Shown: positions 32,650 through 44,154 of the stretch, one piece after another | Numbering within the stretch: position 1 is the first letter of the stretch | How the letters are laid out: every line of letters starts with the position of its first letter | Source: Dicyema japonicum | Taxonomy: Eukaryota > Dicyemida > Rhombozoa > Dicyemidae | DNA length: 64,000 nucleotides | Assembly (NCBI GenBank): GCA_011109175.1 | Contig: RDEW01000022.1 | Span: 642,273-706,272 of the forward strand | Direction: 5' to 3' | Program-made: the position numbers and the translations under genes | The notes under the pieces: model-generated | Database searches by the model: none | Told to the model about the DNA's origin: nothing | Seen by the model: the letters and a program-made list of their open reading frames with translations, nothing else

Positions 32650-35640
32650 TTATTTGATAACAATTTTATACATGAAATTATCACGTGCGCCAACAAACAA
32701 GATATCATCAATAAAGAGAGGAGAAGAGAACACCTCCCCACCCAACTTGATAGTCCCAAGTACATTTCCTCCCTCCATATCTACCACAAATACACTTCCA
32801 TCAGTCGAGACAGCAAATACAACAGTCCTTTCATCTCTCAACATCCCGATAGTAGGCGAACTTACAAAGCCCATAGACAACGAAGAGCTCCATTTGAGGA
32901 CTCCGCTATCCAAATGAAGGCAATATAGACTCCCATCATTTGATCCAAATACGACAACCTCACCAAATACAACACTGTTTCCAAATACAGGACCATTTGA
33001 CATAAACTCCCATTCCATGAACTATCAATTAGCAACAAACAAGCCTTAATAGATTGGGTACTGAATTTACGAATACTTCCATCAACAGAAGTGACAACAA
33101 TAGAGTCTCCAATCACGATAGGAGACGAAAATATGGCAGAGCCAACATCAATTCTCCAAAAAATATCACCAGTTTTCTACATAATGTATACAACTAACCT
33201 TATCAACTAAATAAACAAATCCCTTAAGAGTAGCAAAGCAGACGTATGACTCACCAACAAATGGCTGAGAAACAATGCTTCCCTCCACAGAACAACTCCA
33301 CAGGCATTCAAATGTCTTAAAAGTTTAAATAATAAAAATTAATAAAAAATGATGCATAAAATTAAAAATAAATATTACATTGTAAGATAAACAAAACATC
33401 TTTTTACTGTGTGACCCCACGTAAACGCATAACTCAGATTCATCCACTCCTGGTTTACATTTAACAATATCCCCCGTATTAAACCGCCATAATACACTCC
33501 CTTTGCTAATAAAATATACAAAGTAGTCATAACATCCTACAAATAACGATAACGCAAACCCACCACAACCATACCCCCAGCAATACAAACACCCCCTTCC
33601 ACTCTCCCACCCAACTGTACTTTCCAAACCTCCACTCCGTCACAGTCCACTGCAAAAACCGCACAAGAATGTGATCCAAACACTATCTTTCCTCTAACAT
33701 TAAAGACACAGGTCATACTCAGTAAAAGCGGGTCCTCCATCTATGCATTTTCCACTATCGAAAACCCAGCAAATAGACAAATCCAAACTGTTAATTTGTT
33801 TCCTTTAAAATAAAGCAAATATAACCCAAATTTACTTGTAGTTGTTTCATAACAATCAAATTTAATATTTCGACAGTTTTTAACAATTTCACAAACCTCA
33901 TTGACAGAACTGTTTAACACAAACTCAACATCCACTATATTGTCTCCAAAAGCGAATCTCAACCATTCCACAATCCTAACTGCTTCTAATGAGTTCCCTC
34001 CAAGCATATCAAACCTCACCGTCAAATCAAGGATTTCTCGGTTGAGGATATTCTAAACAATAATAACCACGACAACCCCATAAACAATAGGAATACAAGT
34101 AAAACCATTCAAATTATCCCCCAACACTCTTCGGGAGTACTTTTCAAGATATTTGTGGTCAATTTTGCCTACAATTACCCCCAAAGACAATTACCGTGAC
34201 TATTGAAAGGGATACTGTCAATAACACTTATAAAATCAGGTTGATGACTGTTTGGTAGTATTTCCCCCAGAGTATGACGAATTGTGGACTTGTCTAGTGA
34301 AGTACCTGATAGGAATAGATGGAGGAATAAATCAGTGAAAAGTGAGACCACGTTGGAGGATATTCCACGTGACAAAACTATCTGTTGTGATTATTATAAT
34401 AAACCTGTTCAATCTCATCAAGATTAACCCTGATTCCCAATCTCTTTATTATTCTTGAACTTCTTCCACACAAATATACATTTCCACCGTCAAAGTAACA
34501 CATATCCCCCGTTGAGTAAAACACACATCCATTCTTCACGAATGAGTCTCCCTTCTTAGTTATCAGCTCACATCCACCTCCAAATGCAGCTGAAATCATA
34601 AGAATATGAAAACCTGCGTATAGTTTGCCAACTTTATGATTATTTGACGAAAACTCTTCATAACCGTCATAAACTACGTCCAACAGACGAGAGGTGAGAC
34701 AATTACCTATTGGAATGGGGAGATCCCTTGTAATAAGTGTAAGATAAACCAATCCATTGGGATCTCAAACAAACTAGTCCACGAAGAGACTTCAGTGATT
34801 CCATAAATATTAAATATCCGTGTTTTATTCCCATGTTCTCTGCACTTTTGAATGTCAGTAACAGGGGGAGGAGATTCTCCCCCCATAATCAAACATTTAA
34901 GTGTTGACTTTGCACTTAGTAATGTCTTTCTGAGTAATTGTGGTCCCATAAGTCTGAAAATGGTAGGAGTCATCTGTGCAATTGATAGACCCACGTGGTG
35001 AATAGAAAAGTTTGATAGAGTAAAGTCCTCACGTTTGAGAATGAGTAGAGAGGAACCATTACTGAGAGATGAAAAAAGGTCGACCAGACTAGGATCGAAT
35101 GTAAGAGGAGAAGACAGTAGAATAACGTCAGATGGAGAAATCTCGAAGATTCTTCTATCAATAAGGTTACAAATTAACCCAAAATCGATGATATTTGGGA
35201 TAATACAGCTATGTCTTACTTTGACAACTTTTGGTTCCCCCGTAGAACCTGATGTGGTGATAGCGTAAGCCATTTCTTGATGTGACTGATATTCATGACT
35301 TTTATTCCACAAAAGTGAGTATTTGTCTAAAAGAGGAATAAGGGGAAGAAGTTGTGATTGTTGACAAATAAATCCTTTAATTATTAATAAATTGTACTGT
35401 GGAGTGATTATCCTCGCTAATTACAAATCGTACTGACAGTGAGTTTATTACATGAGATATATACCACGTGGGCCAATCCTTATCAATAGTAATAAATGGA
35501 AATAATTCACAGACACTACAATTGTTAATAAAATATACCCCAAATAGATTGAGTGAAGTAAAACAGTGTTTGAGATGGAAATAGCTATGCATTCTCTGTT
35601 ATTGGAGACAGACTTGAGTAATTGGGATATCTTATTGTTA
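32650..35640 (-). CDS. AASDH: AASDH-type enzyme: adenylation, carrier and PQQ propeller
   Basis: The minus strand encodes the animal AASDH/ACSF4 architecture. The N-terminal adenylate-forming domain shows TTSGSTGEPKVVKV (ATP loop), IFNIYGITEVSSW, STGDM and SRIIKRLGIRVN; the catalytic Lys of A10 appears as SHGKID once the 26-nt intron 34169-34194 is removed. The carrier domain has MLGGNSLEAV with the phosphopantetheine Ser. A PQQ-like beta-propeller then ends with GGEVFSSPLFIDDILFVGAR. In mammals the enzyme activates beta-alanine or similar amino acids and loads its own carrier; no reductase domain follows. Exon 1 reads KISQLLKSVSNN up to HSIYLG and joins VCELFPFITID through a 23-nt intron; no ATG is evident immediately upstream, so the start is approximate. 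Stop is TAA at 32650-32652. All motifs are intact. Confidence 0.9.
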
Positions 35641-35889
35641 TAAAAAAACTACATTATTAGAATAATTGTATAGTTTTTTATATGTCAAGTAATATTTATT
35701 ATAGTACTTTACTGCTGTGCGACTATCATCCCCACGAAATAGTAAATCATATAACCTCATTAATGTATTTTAAATTTAAGTTATTAATTTTTATAATCAT
35801 TTTTTTACTACCAAGTTTCATGCCGTCTGACTCACGCGGTGATAGAGTCGCAAACTCCCTATCCAGCAACCATGAGGGGGCGGATGGTG

Positions 35890-36300
35890 TCGGATCCTGC
35901 TCTTTTCCTGTGTAGATGTCGAGGAAAATCCTGGATCTGATTTATGCAAATCAACATCAATGGTGTCCGGACGATAATCGCCTACAACGCTTTCTCGTCA
36001 AACACTCAGTGAATATAGCTTTTTTCCAAGAGACGAAACTCAACCCACGGCGGCCAACCCCCAACTTTCCGGGATACTCAGTTTTCTGGCGAGACACAAG
36101 TCATGGAAAGGGAGGAGGCCTTATTACGTTAATAAGAAAGCATATACTGGACAATTACTTTAACAATGAGAACAAACCATCGTTCAGAGGATGGCCCAGA
36201 ATCACTCTACCCGTGGCTCTGAACAAGGATCTAAATGGAATTAGAAGAAAACTTAAATCTGCAGAAGACCTAGAAGATCTACGGACGTTGCTGAAACGCG
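35890..36300 (+). mobile_element. LINE with 2A-like motif: endonuclease start fused to C-terminus
   Basis: VDVEENPGS (2A-like) lies at 35912-35938. In neighbouring frames follow QININGVR and LVKHSVNIAFFQETKLNPRR with PNFPGYSVFWRDTSHGKGGG, the first third of an APE endonuclease. At about 36150 the frame jumps to LDNYFNNENKPSFRG and LPVALNKDLNGIRRKLKS, the C-terminus of family B. That 3' stretch is nearly identical to 43795-43930. The join is an internal deletion or a fusion of two elements. Confidence 0.75.
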
Positions 36301-37530
36301 ATATCTAATCCAAACGAGAAATAAGCTAAAGAAATTCTAAAGACAGTCAGTGGACGAACTGAAAGGATTTCAAAACTAAATAAAGAAATCACGGGAATGT
36401 GACAAAACACAACAAAGAACGTTGGGTAGCCTTGCTCAGAAAAGCTACGAATAATACATCCTCCACTGAATTATGAAAATCGATAAGGAGGCTCAAGAAG
36501 TGCTCACCACATTTAATTGGACTTCGAGAGCCATGTCCAAATCCCGATGACATTGTGAAGTACATAAACCATATTCAAAAGACCTGGATGTTCATTCTGG
36601 CCATGGTCGAAGGAACAAATGTCCCAACATGACTTTCTTAGACCCGTTACTGGCGCATTCAGTAATCTGTAAAATGAATAATTCGTCGTCCCGCAGTTCA
36701 GATGACATCTCCATTCTCGAACTGAAACACCTGGGTCCTTCCGCAACGGACGCAATAAAACAAATTTTCAACCTCTCAACACGAGAATAAGATTCCGATA
36801 TCCTGAAGAAAAGCAAACCACCAAACTGCCCGTCCTCCTACCACCCAGTATCCATCATCTGCGCCTCATCACGTGTGTTAAAAAGCTGGTCCTTCTCAAG
36901 ATTCGTCCTTTCATGACTCTACCATCTTTTCTACACGGATTAAGCGAAGGACACTCAACAACTCATTTAACAAAACTGGTACAATTCATCTCAGATGGTC
37001 TGAATACCCCAAATCCACACGAGAGGACCGTGTTGGTCTCATTGGATGTGACATAGTATCCAGGAAGATCCTCACGGCAGAAATTTTTATGACGTCGATC
37101 CACCTAAATTCAAGTCATGGTTGTTTAATTTCATCAACGGTCGAATGAGACAAGTGGAGGCAAATAACCAAAAATCAAAACTGAGATAAAGAGAGTGCTA
37201 CAAGGATCATCGTAATCACCAACGCTTTTCAATTTGTAAATCAGTGACCTACAATCCCCAACCAACGAAATTCAATTCTTTTATCGTATGCTGATGTTCT
37301 CGCAATTCAGTGAAATATCGAAAAGCCAAGAAGGCGAAACGGTCACTGCAAGAGATATTAAACCTTACGAGTCTTTGATTCTTGAAGAAACGTCTAAATA
37401 CATTACCATGAAAGTCAAAAGTAACGACGTTTTCCTCATCACGAAAAGAAATACGAGAAACGCCAGTCTATTTTACTATATTGGTTCATTTATCTCGCAC
37501 CTAGTCACAGGGTGGCATTTACTCCATTGA
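36300..37530 (+). mobile_element. LINE family C, degraded RT
   Basis: The plus strand, over many frame changes, gives FLHGLSEGHSTTHLTKLVQF, ISDGLNTPNPHERTVLVSLD and SSPTLFNL, with an IQFFYRMLMF-like YADD region. The segment TKLVQFISDGLNTPNPHERT also occurs at 62.9-63.0 kb on the minus strand, so both belong to one family, here called C, related to A. A run with NNSSSRSSDDI-type sequence near 36680 matches 48.2 kb. It is inactive. Confidence 0.7.
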
Positions 37531-37689
37531 GTAATTTCCACAACTGTAAGGACGTTTTTCTTTTTTCGTGAGTTATTAATGGAGTTGGTGAATGTTAATC
37601 AATAATTAAGACACAATGAGGTGGTAAGATGATGCATCCAGTCGTATCTCTGTAAAAAGTATAGGAATTCGAAGAGAATAAAGTAATTT

Positions 37690-38005
37690 TATTTTTTATT
37701 TTAATAACCCCGGGAACACCGAGAAAGAAAGACAAAAGAGTCAAACAGTTAGGTGATCCCAATCCTCGCAATCAATTGTCCCATTCGACGTCTGTGATCT
37801 TCCATTGTCCCCACTACTTTCCGGAAGAGCCTTCTCTCGGTCTTGCAGAGGAATCCGATTGGGGAGGGGAATTTCTTATCCAATCGGTTTTCTCTTGACA
37901 TGGAAAGGATCAGGCGAAGCGGATTTCCATCTTCCTCACAGACGCGAAGAAATCCGGAGCCACGACTACGGATCTAAGCTTCCATGAGTAGTGGGTCGAC
38001 TGTTG
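37690..38005 (-). mobile_element. LINE family A, 3' end only
   Basis: The minus strand ends with RRLFRKVVGTMEDHRRRMGQ and then LIARIGIT and a stop. The conserved tail cggtgttcccggggttatta and an A/T-rich end follow. The element at 57.15 kb ends the same way (RRLFRKAVGTLEEHRKNLSI). It is strongly 5'-truncated, as is common for target-primed insertion. Confidence 0.75.
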
Positions 38006-38010
38006 ATCCA

Positions 38011-38430
38011 TTACGTGGGCAAAGCATACTGATTGTTTTCCGGTATAACGAGTTGATTCTTTGGACCATAGACTCCGATAGCGCGAATAAAGTAATATTC
38101 AGTGCAGTCCATAATATCTTCCAAAATGTTTAAATTTCCGTTGATAACAAAATTGTAAATAAATAAGAATGAAATTACCTCAATCCCCCAGGAATACATC
38201 AAACAAGTTAAGGTTGAAAAGTCCTCATGAGAACTATCCTGTATAACACTCAAGTAAATATTATCCAAGTGGTGAAAGAATTGTCTCAAAATGTTTATAA
38301 GTAATCGAAAGTGAGGGCATACATTCAGTCGTGGTTGAGAAAATTCTCGAAAGTATGATCATCAAGCATATGATTAAGGTCTTGGAGAATCAATTCATCT
38401 CTACTTCTAACAAACTTGTGACATGTGATA
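38011..38430 (-). CDS. Unrecognised exon(s), partly overwritten by a LINE
   Basis: An open minus-strand frame without its own ATG runs from about 38365 to the stop at 38011. It includes FHHLDNIYLSVIQDSSHEDF, TLTCLMYSWGIE and DIMDCTEYYFIRAIGVYG. The segment looks like globular protein. A GT-AG intron inside it (starting after SWGIE) is possible. Upstream, KFVRSRDELILQDLNHMLDD in another frame may be a further exon. I do not recognise the protein. The 3' side abuts the truncated LINE at 38005, so the gene may have been cut by that insertion. Confidence 0.33.
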
Positions 38431-38639
38431 ATGATATTACATTGGGAGTAGAGGAGTGATGACTGATTTGTATAAGGAGAGAAAGAATAAAGATTATTTG
38501 GTAGTTAACTCATCAAAGAATAGAAAAAATATTGATAAACACAATTTATTTAAGAAGTAAAGAACAGTCAAAGACATCAAATTTGCTTTTTTTGTTTTTT
38601 TCTTTTTGCTTGCGTGCGATTCTGAAACAATCCGGTTCT

Positions 38640-38920
38640 CTAAAGAAATGATGTGATTTTATTTTAATAATAATAATAACCCCGGGTACACCGAGAAAGA
38701 AGTTAAAGTAAACAACTAATTAAGTGCATCCAGTTTCAACTTCTACAAAAACAGAGTCCATCCGGAATCAACATAAATGGTAAATGACGTCCATAGTTGC
38801 AGTTGTGGAAACCCTCCAGTGGAGTGGGGAAGAGCAAATGATCCTTTTTCGTGCCGGCCTGCCACTGGGCGCCACCCAGAAAGGTGGATTACATGACGCT
38901 ACTCTAATAGGAAGAAAGGA
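38640..38920 (-). mobile_element. Short LINE-derived element, 5' end fused to 3' end
   Basis: The minus strand begins with a LINE A 5' segment (a VM.STFLGGAQW-like run, compare VMWFTFCGGAQC at 60.1 kb). After fewer than 150 bp it passes into the conserved LINE 3' tail ctcggtgtacccggggttat with a (TTA)n run. All coding parts are missing. This is the layout of a non-autonomous derivative that keeps only both ends. Confidence 0.5.
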
Positions 38921-39289
38921 GGAACAGACGAACAAACAGAAACTTCAACCAATTAGGCTTACAATATTTGGTAAGCCCAGCACATATTTTATTTATCAAC
39001 CCCAGGCTTAAAATATTTGGTAAGGTCAGGACAAACAGTCATTACTAATTCCTATTTAACTTATTTTTTTATTTTTTACAAAGGAACTTTATTTAGCCAA
39101 AAAGTAACAGTTAACAACTGCTGGCAGCTCTCATAATTGAGCACATTTCCTCTGACGATTTGCAATGAAATGCGCTCAATGAGCCAGTTCCTTTCTCTCC
39201 GATCATTCTTCCTCTTCGCGATGAAAGAAAAGCAGGATCAATAGCCTGATTCCTACAATTCCTGACGTTTCCACTGCCACTGGTTCGAA

Positions 39290-40135
39290 AATAAGTATTT
39301 TATCTTTAGGGTCTCAGCCTTCTCCGAAGCAGAACCTGGGTTAGTTGCCGTCGTTGTAAGGTTGGAGGGAGAGAGGAAATCGACACAGGTGGCGTCCCAG
39401 GCAAGGTATTTACCACTCTCCAATGGGAAGCAAGTGGTTCTGTCCGGTCTTCAGTTGGCAAGTCCAAGCAGCTCCAATCAGGCAGGAAATCCAGCAGCCT
39501 CAGGTCCCCAAGCAATAACACCGTTGATTGCGGTGTGTCTAGGACTCCTTCCTGCACTCCTCCGAGAGGAAAGAGCGTAAAGACCTTTTGCGTCGACCAT
39601 CCCTCCACATCTACGTGCAAATATCCACATCCATTCCGAGGCGGATGGAAACCCCAATCCAAGTATCCAAGGTGCATGGTAATGCTCTGAGCAAGGCTCC
39701 GCTCTCGTTCGTTGATACAAAAGCCAGACAAGACAGACGATGCTGATCAAGCACAGGTTTTATCTCTTCTAGCTTGTCATTCTCATTTTTTGAGCATAAA
39801 AGCTTGTCCCATTCTCATTTTTTATTAGAGTTCTTCGGGAATCCAACACCTAGTCGCGTCCAGACTTGCCGAGCCATGCAACCACTGATTTCAGCGTCCG
39901 ATCCGTTAATGTAGTGTAGGATCTGGCGTATGAGACCACTGGAAGCATATGTCGAAGATAGAGAGACCATGAGGGCGAGTTCTAGTGGTGAGCGTATTCC
40001 GATTCCTCAGTAGCGAAGAGGTAGTTTGGATTGGATCTAGTTTTGTTGAGCGTTTCTTCAACAGCAGTCCTCAACTTCTCATCGATGGATCTCAAAAAGT
40101 TCATGTCCGTAAAACATGGGACTATCTGTAAAAGA
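39290..40135 (-). mobile_element. LINE-like family D copy
   Basis: The minus strand shows NFLRSIDEKLRTAVEETLNK near 40080. After frame changes follow ILGLGFPSASEWMWIFARRC, SRRSAGRSPRHTAINGVIAW and a FPLESGKYLAWDATCVDFLS-like end. CR.S.GR.PRH and LAWDATCVD are the family D C-terminal hallmarks. The DGKRPDG block is degraded. It is dead, but longer than the copy at 50.9 kb. Confidence 0.65.
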
Positions 40136-40292
40136 AAAAGGAGTAAGGTGAAAATTCCTGAGGAAGAATAAAGACATGTGGGAGTCCAGGGTTTGTTTAA
40201 CTTATTATTAATAAAGTATTTATATTTGGATAACCAAATTAATAATATTTAATAATATTTAAATTAAAAATAAATAAACACGTGCAATATTT

Positions 40293-41485
40293 ATGGAAAG
40301 TCAAAAACTATCATTAGACTATAAAAAAGATAGCTTTATACCACTAAGTAATAATAATTAACACATTAGTATCCCTAAATGGAATCAAGGGTTGTCTTAA
40401 TGATGATGTAAACTGGGAGGTTGATTGCCCAGAAGATTCTAAACGTCCAATCATATTGGTTACCCTCAAAACTAATACATTAGAAGGCAGAGTCTGACCC
40501 AGTCTCATTTGAAGCAAGCAGTGAGTCTGTCCAGTCAAACTACCTTAAAAAGTCAGTTTTTTGTTTTATTATAGATATTACATTGCCGTCATTGAAGGGA
40601 CACAGCTAAAGATCCATGATTCATGTCTGTTTTCTATGAAGATTTGTCAATCCTCTACAAAAGAACTGCTCTCATGCTCTAAAGACGATTTGGTGGAACA
40701 GTTTGGGAGTAAGAAACTCAAAAAAATGAACCAAAAAATAACTCAACAACTCCAAACCCATTCAGTCGTCGATGAGATGACTCTACTGTCCCATGTGATT
40801 GCTAAACCAGTCTCCGAATGTACCGAAATGATCCCCTGGAACAGACAAGCCACTTGTCCCTCAGAATTATACCCCATAAATTCAAGTTGTCCCATTTATA
40901 ATTACCAGTAATTCCCGCTCAAGATCTTTACAGTATTCATCAATCCATTACTTGGATACAGAATATGCAATCTGACTGGTCTTTTTCTGTTTTTAAAGTA
41001 GTCCCAAGACAATCGCACGTGCTTTAAAGAAGTCTTCTTTGGAATCAGTTTCTTCTGATTGGAAACGATCCTTGCAGTATTTGTTGCATTTAATGAGTCT
41101 CTACACTTCCTCAAACAAACAGATTAATGAGTTTGGTTTCTTCTATTCTGGTCCCCCCTCCAGGATAAATGAATTAATTTTGTCAGAATATGTGGTGGTG
41201 GACGAGACTGGTCGATATAGTATTCCCCAGAGACTTAAGACAAAACTGTTGTGTCATATTATTCTTCTGTCGTTGACTGCTCATGGATTTAACATGAAAG
41301 TAAAATATTTGGTGAAAGACCTTGGAATCAATATGGGAGTGCTAGTCACGTGTTGTAAGGGATTGGGGTGTTTGGTTGTTAAGAAGACAAAGAAAATGAA
41401 GGATAAAAGTAAAATTGTCCTTCCATTCCCACCTAAGTTTCCCGCTCCTTCCAAAGGCTTTAAAAGGAAGAATAAAAATTTTTAA
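40293..41485 (+). CDS. POLR1E: RNA polymerase I subunit RPA49 (PAF53)
   Basis: The gene is complete on the plus strand: ATG at 40293, stop at 41485, with introns of about 22, 25, 23, 26 and 32 nt, all GT-AG. It matches A49/PAF53, the Pol I subunit that dimerises with A34.5 and aids initiation and elongation on rDNA. The N-terminal dimerisation domain shows ISLNGIKGCL and NYLKKYYIAVIEG, then IHDSCLFSMK. The linker has VEQFGSKKLKKMNQKI (the family's FG.KK.KR motif). The C-terminal tandem winged helix gives LKTKLLCHIILLSLTAHGFN and VKYLVKDLGINMGVL. A CACGTG palindrome lies at 40280, a few bases before the start codon. No frame breaks. Confidence 0.88.
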
Positions 41486-41820
41486 ATTTGTTTTTTTGAG
41501 ACGATTATAAATTTTATTTTTACGCTTAATCGTTAAAAAATATGGAAAATTAAAATTTGGATTATGTAGGGCTCATGTATGTTAACTCGAGTGAAAATAT
41601 TCTATAACTTTCTGGGTGATTCCGCGATTTTAAATATATATTGAAGGATGCCACTGTAAGACAGGGAATCGTAAGAAAGCCACAGCAAAGGTTGTGTGGA
41701 GAAGATTGCTATGCTGCATGACGTTGGTTATCCCGAAGAGTAATATATTGAAGGTTAGTAATACCAATAAGACACATATTAAAAATAGTAAATTTGTACG
41801 CAATAAGAGTTTATTAGAAA

Positions 41821-42462
41821 TCAAAGTCCTTCCGAAATAGCATCACTCACGGGAATTAAAGCACATTTCAATTCCAACGTTGTCCCCTCTACCACTTCAA
41901 CTTTGACAACAAATTCACTCCTTCCAAAGTCAGGAATTTTGATGGTATCACAAAAACTAATGTACTCATTGTTTATGAATATATTCTAGTTAACAAACTA
42001 GTATAACCTTAAGTCTAAGTGCGGACGAGACATGCCACGACTCCAAATTAAACGACATTTTCATGTTTACTGGAACTTCCAAACGGAATTTCTTCAGGAA
42101 ATCGATAATCTACAGTTTTACATGTTTCAGTCACTTTCCGTGTTTCCTTGGAAAGTAGAACATTTCGACTGGAGTCCGGCTGCAATATAAGAAAATAACA
42201 ACTAGTCTCCGGAGTTCCCAAAATTTGAGGTTCTCTGGGGAGGCGTATATCCCTAAGCCGGTGGATACAGGTAATCCCTGAAAAACTGTCTAGGAACAGT
42301 GACGACATCACCACGGTATCCATGTTCTTCCACATAGTTGGTCAAAATGCACTCAATTGGGGGCAAAGGCCTTAAGGAAGTGTCTTCTACCAACTCGTAG
42401 TGATCATAATCTTCTTTATATTCAATGTAAGCAGAATTTTTGGAAACTGGAATTGGAAACAT
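41821..42462 (-). CDS. MRPL9: Mitochondrial ribosomal protein bL9m
   Basis: The minus strand encodes bL9m of the mitochondrial 39S subunit. IECILTNYVEEHGYRGDVVT and FRDYLYPP lead directly, but in a shifted frame, to GLGIYASPENLKFWELRRL. The frame must change by one base at about 42258-42264. Downstream exons join cleanly over introns of 23, 25 and 22 nt: SKETRK, IIDFLKKFRLEVPVNMK, SWHVSSALRLK and NIFINNEYISFCDTIKIPDF. The stop is TGA at 41821-41823. Since the protein is well conserved on both sides, the single break is more likely a missing base in the assembly than true decay, but this cannot be settled here. The gene converges with POLR1E, with 335 bp between the stops. Confidence 0.86.
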
Positions 42463-42639
42463 TCGTTTGACGATGTGTGTTTTCTAGTATTATTTAAATG
42501 TATTATACAGCTGAATTTGTCATAAATATTTTAAAGGACAATGACAACATCAAACAAACCGATCCTCCCTCTTTATTCAAATAATTTTATTTCTAAAAAA
42601 AATATATTTCGGATAATTATTATATAGTAAACTATTAAC

Positions 42640-43550
42640 AGTTTTTTTATTAAGGATATCAAAACTCCTTCCTTGTGAGAGTTGGAAAAACCTACTCAAA
42701 TTTGAAACAAACACAAGCACTCGTCAAGGAGACTCCCTTTTTCCACTACTATTCACAATATATTTGGAGGCCGCTATGAGGGAACTGAGACCATTATACC
42801 AAGGAAAATTAGAAGAAGTGATTTATGCTGATGATGTCGACCTAATCTCTGAAGACAATGAACTCCTGGAACATGTACTAGAAAAAGCATCAGATATGCT
42901 TGGGAAATGGTTTCTCCCCGTGAACAGAGAAAAACAGGACGGACAGAAATAAGACGAATGAATAACTCACTCGAAGAGAAATGGAGACACACAAAGAAAC
43001 TGGGCTCCCTATTAGGAGATGGTGAAGATATCATACGGAGAAAAACCATGCCAAACGCGGCATTACATAGGCTGAATAAACTATGGCTATAACCGAAAGG
43101 GAATGATAATGTTATACGTCACTTTTATCAAACCAATCCTCCTATACAACTCTGGGACCTGGGCAACCTCAAAAAAGGAATTGGAGAGGCTAGACTCGTT
43201 TCACGGAATCATTAAGAAACACAACTGAAATGTCCTGGCCATCCAAGGACTGTACAATAAGTGTGACTGTATACTAATAAGTCTCGAGATCATTAGCTCT
43301 CGTTGGAGACTTTTTGGACACGTCTTGAGGTTGGACCCGACATCCACCCGAGCATCGCTATGGAAGATTACTACTCCTTCCATGTAAAACGCTATCGTGA
43401 AAGACCGAGAACAACCCTCTCGGTCTATTTACAAAACGATCTGAATGCCTTAGAGAAATCCTTACTTGGTGATAGTGAGGACATGATGTATTGGAGAATA
43501 CAAGAAGTTGCAGAAGTTATGGATTTGACAAAAACTAATAAAAACAAACT
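42640..43550 (+). mobile_element. LINE family B copy
   Basis: Plus-strand blocks: TRQGDSLFPLLFTIYLEAAM, EEVIYADDVDLIS (intact YADD), KLGSLLGDGEDIIRRK, LYNSGTWATSKKELERLDSF, SSRWRLFGHVLRLDP and RPRTTLSVYLQNDLNAL. This shows the order of family B from RT domain 4 to the C-terminus. The upstream RT half is missing and the frame changes several times. A second, shorter family B piece follows immediately. Confidence 0.82.
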
Positions 43551-43569
43551 TAAGAATAAGACTATACAA

Positions 43570-43980
43570 CTCATATATAAAGCACGTCCTTATGTACGAC
43601 TCGGGTACATGGGGGTTCAAGAAAATCGATATTTTATCGAAAACAATTACGCAATTTAATGGGCCTAGGTTGTCCAAGAAGATTTCAAATAAGAAATTAT
43701 ACTCTGTGGCGGAATCGAGGCCAATAGGCATTATTGAATCAAGATGGAGACTGTTTGGGCACGTGCTTAGAATGGAGATAAACGCCCTTGCAAATATAAT
43801 AATGGACAATTACTTTAACAATGAGAACAAACCATCGTTCAGAGGAAGGCCTAGAGTCACCTTCCCTGTGGCTCTAAACAATCTTCTTAATGGAATTAGA
43901 AGAAAACTTAAATCTGTAGAAAACCTAGATGATCTACGGACAGATGCGCAAAGCAGAGGCCGATGGAGATGCTAGTAAAA
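43570..43980 (+). mobile_element. LINE family B, 3' end piece
   Basis: One open frame runs from MYDSGTWGFKKIDILSKTIT through SKKISNKKLYSV, ESRWRLFGHVLRM and GRPRVTFPVALNNLLNGI to a stop at 43975. The stretch 43795-43930 is nearly identical to 36153-36290. The open frame and high similarity suggest a comparatively young, 5'-truncated insertion. Confidence 0.8.
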
Positions 43981-44154
43981 CAAATGTTAAAACGTGTAGC
44001 ACATACGGGACCTTAGTTAATACAGTTCAACCCAAATACAGAGAGTAAGATAATTTATCCATTTTTTCAATACTATTTTTAATTTTTTTAATTAAATAGC
44101 ATGTTAAAAATAAAAAAAGCCATTTTATTTATTAATTAAAAAGTAATCGCTAAA

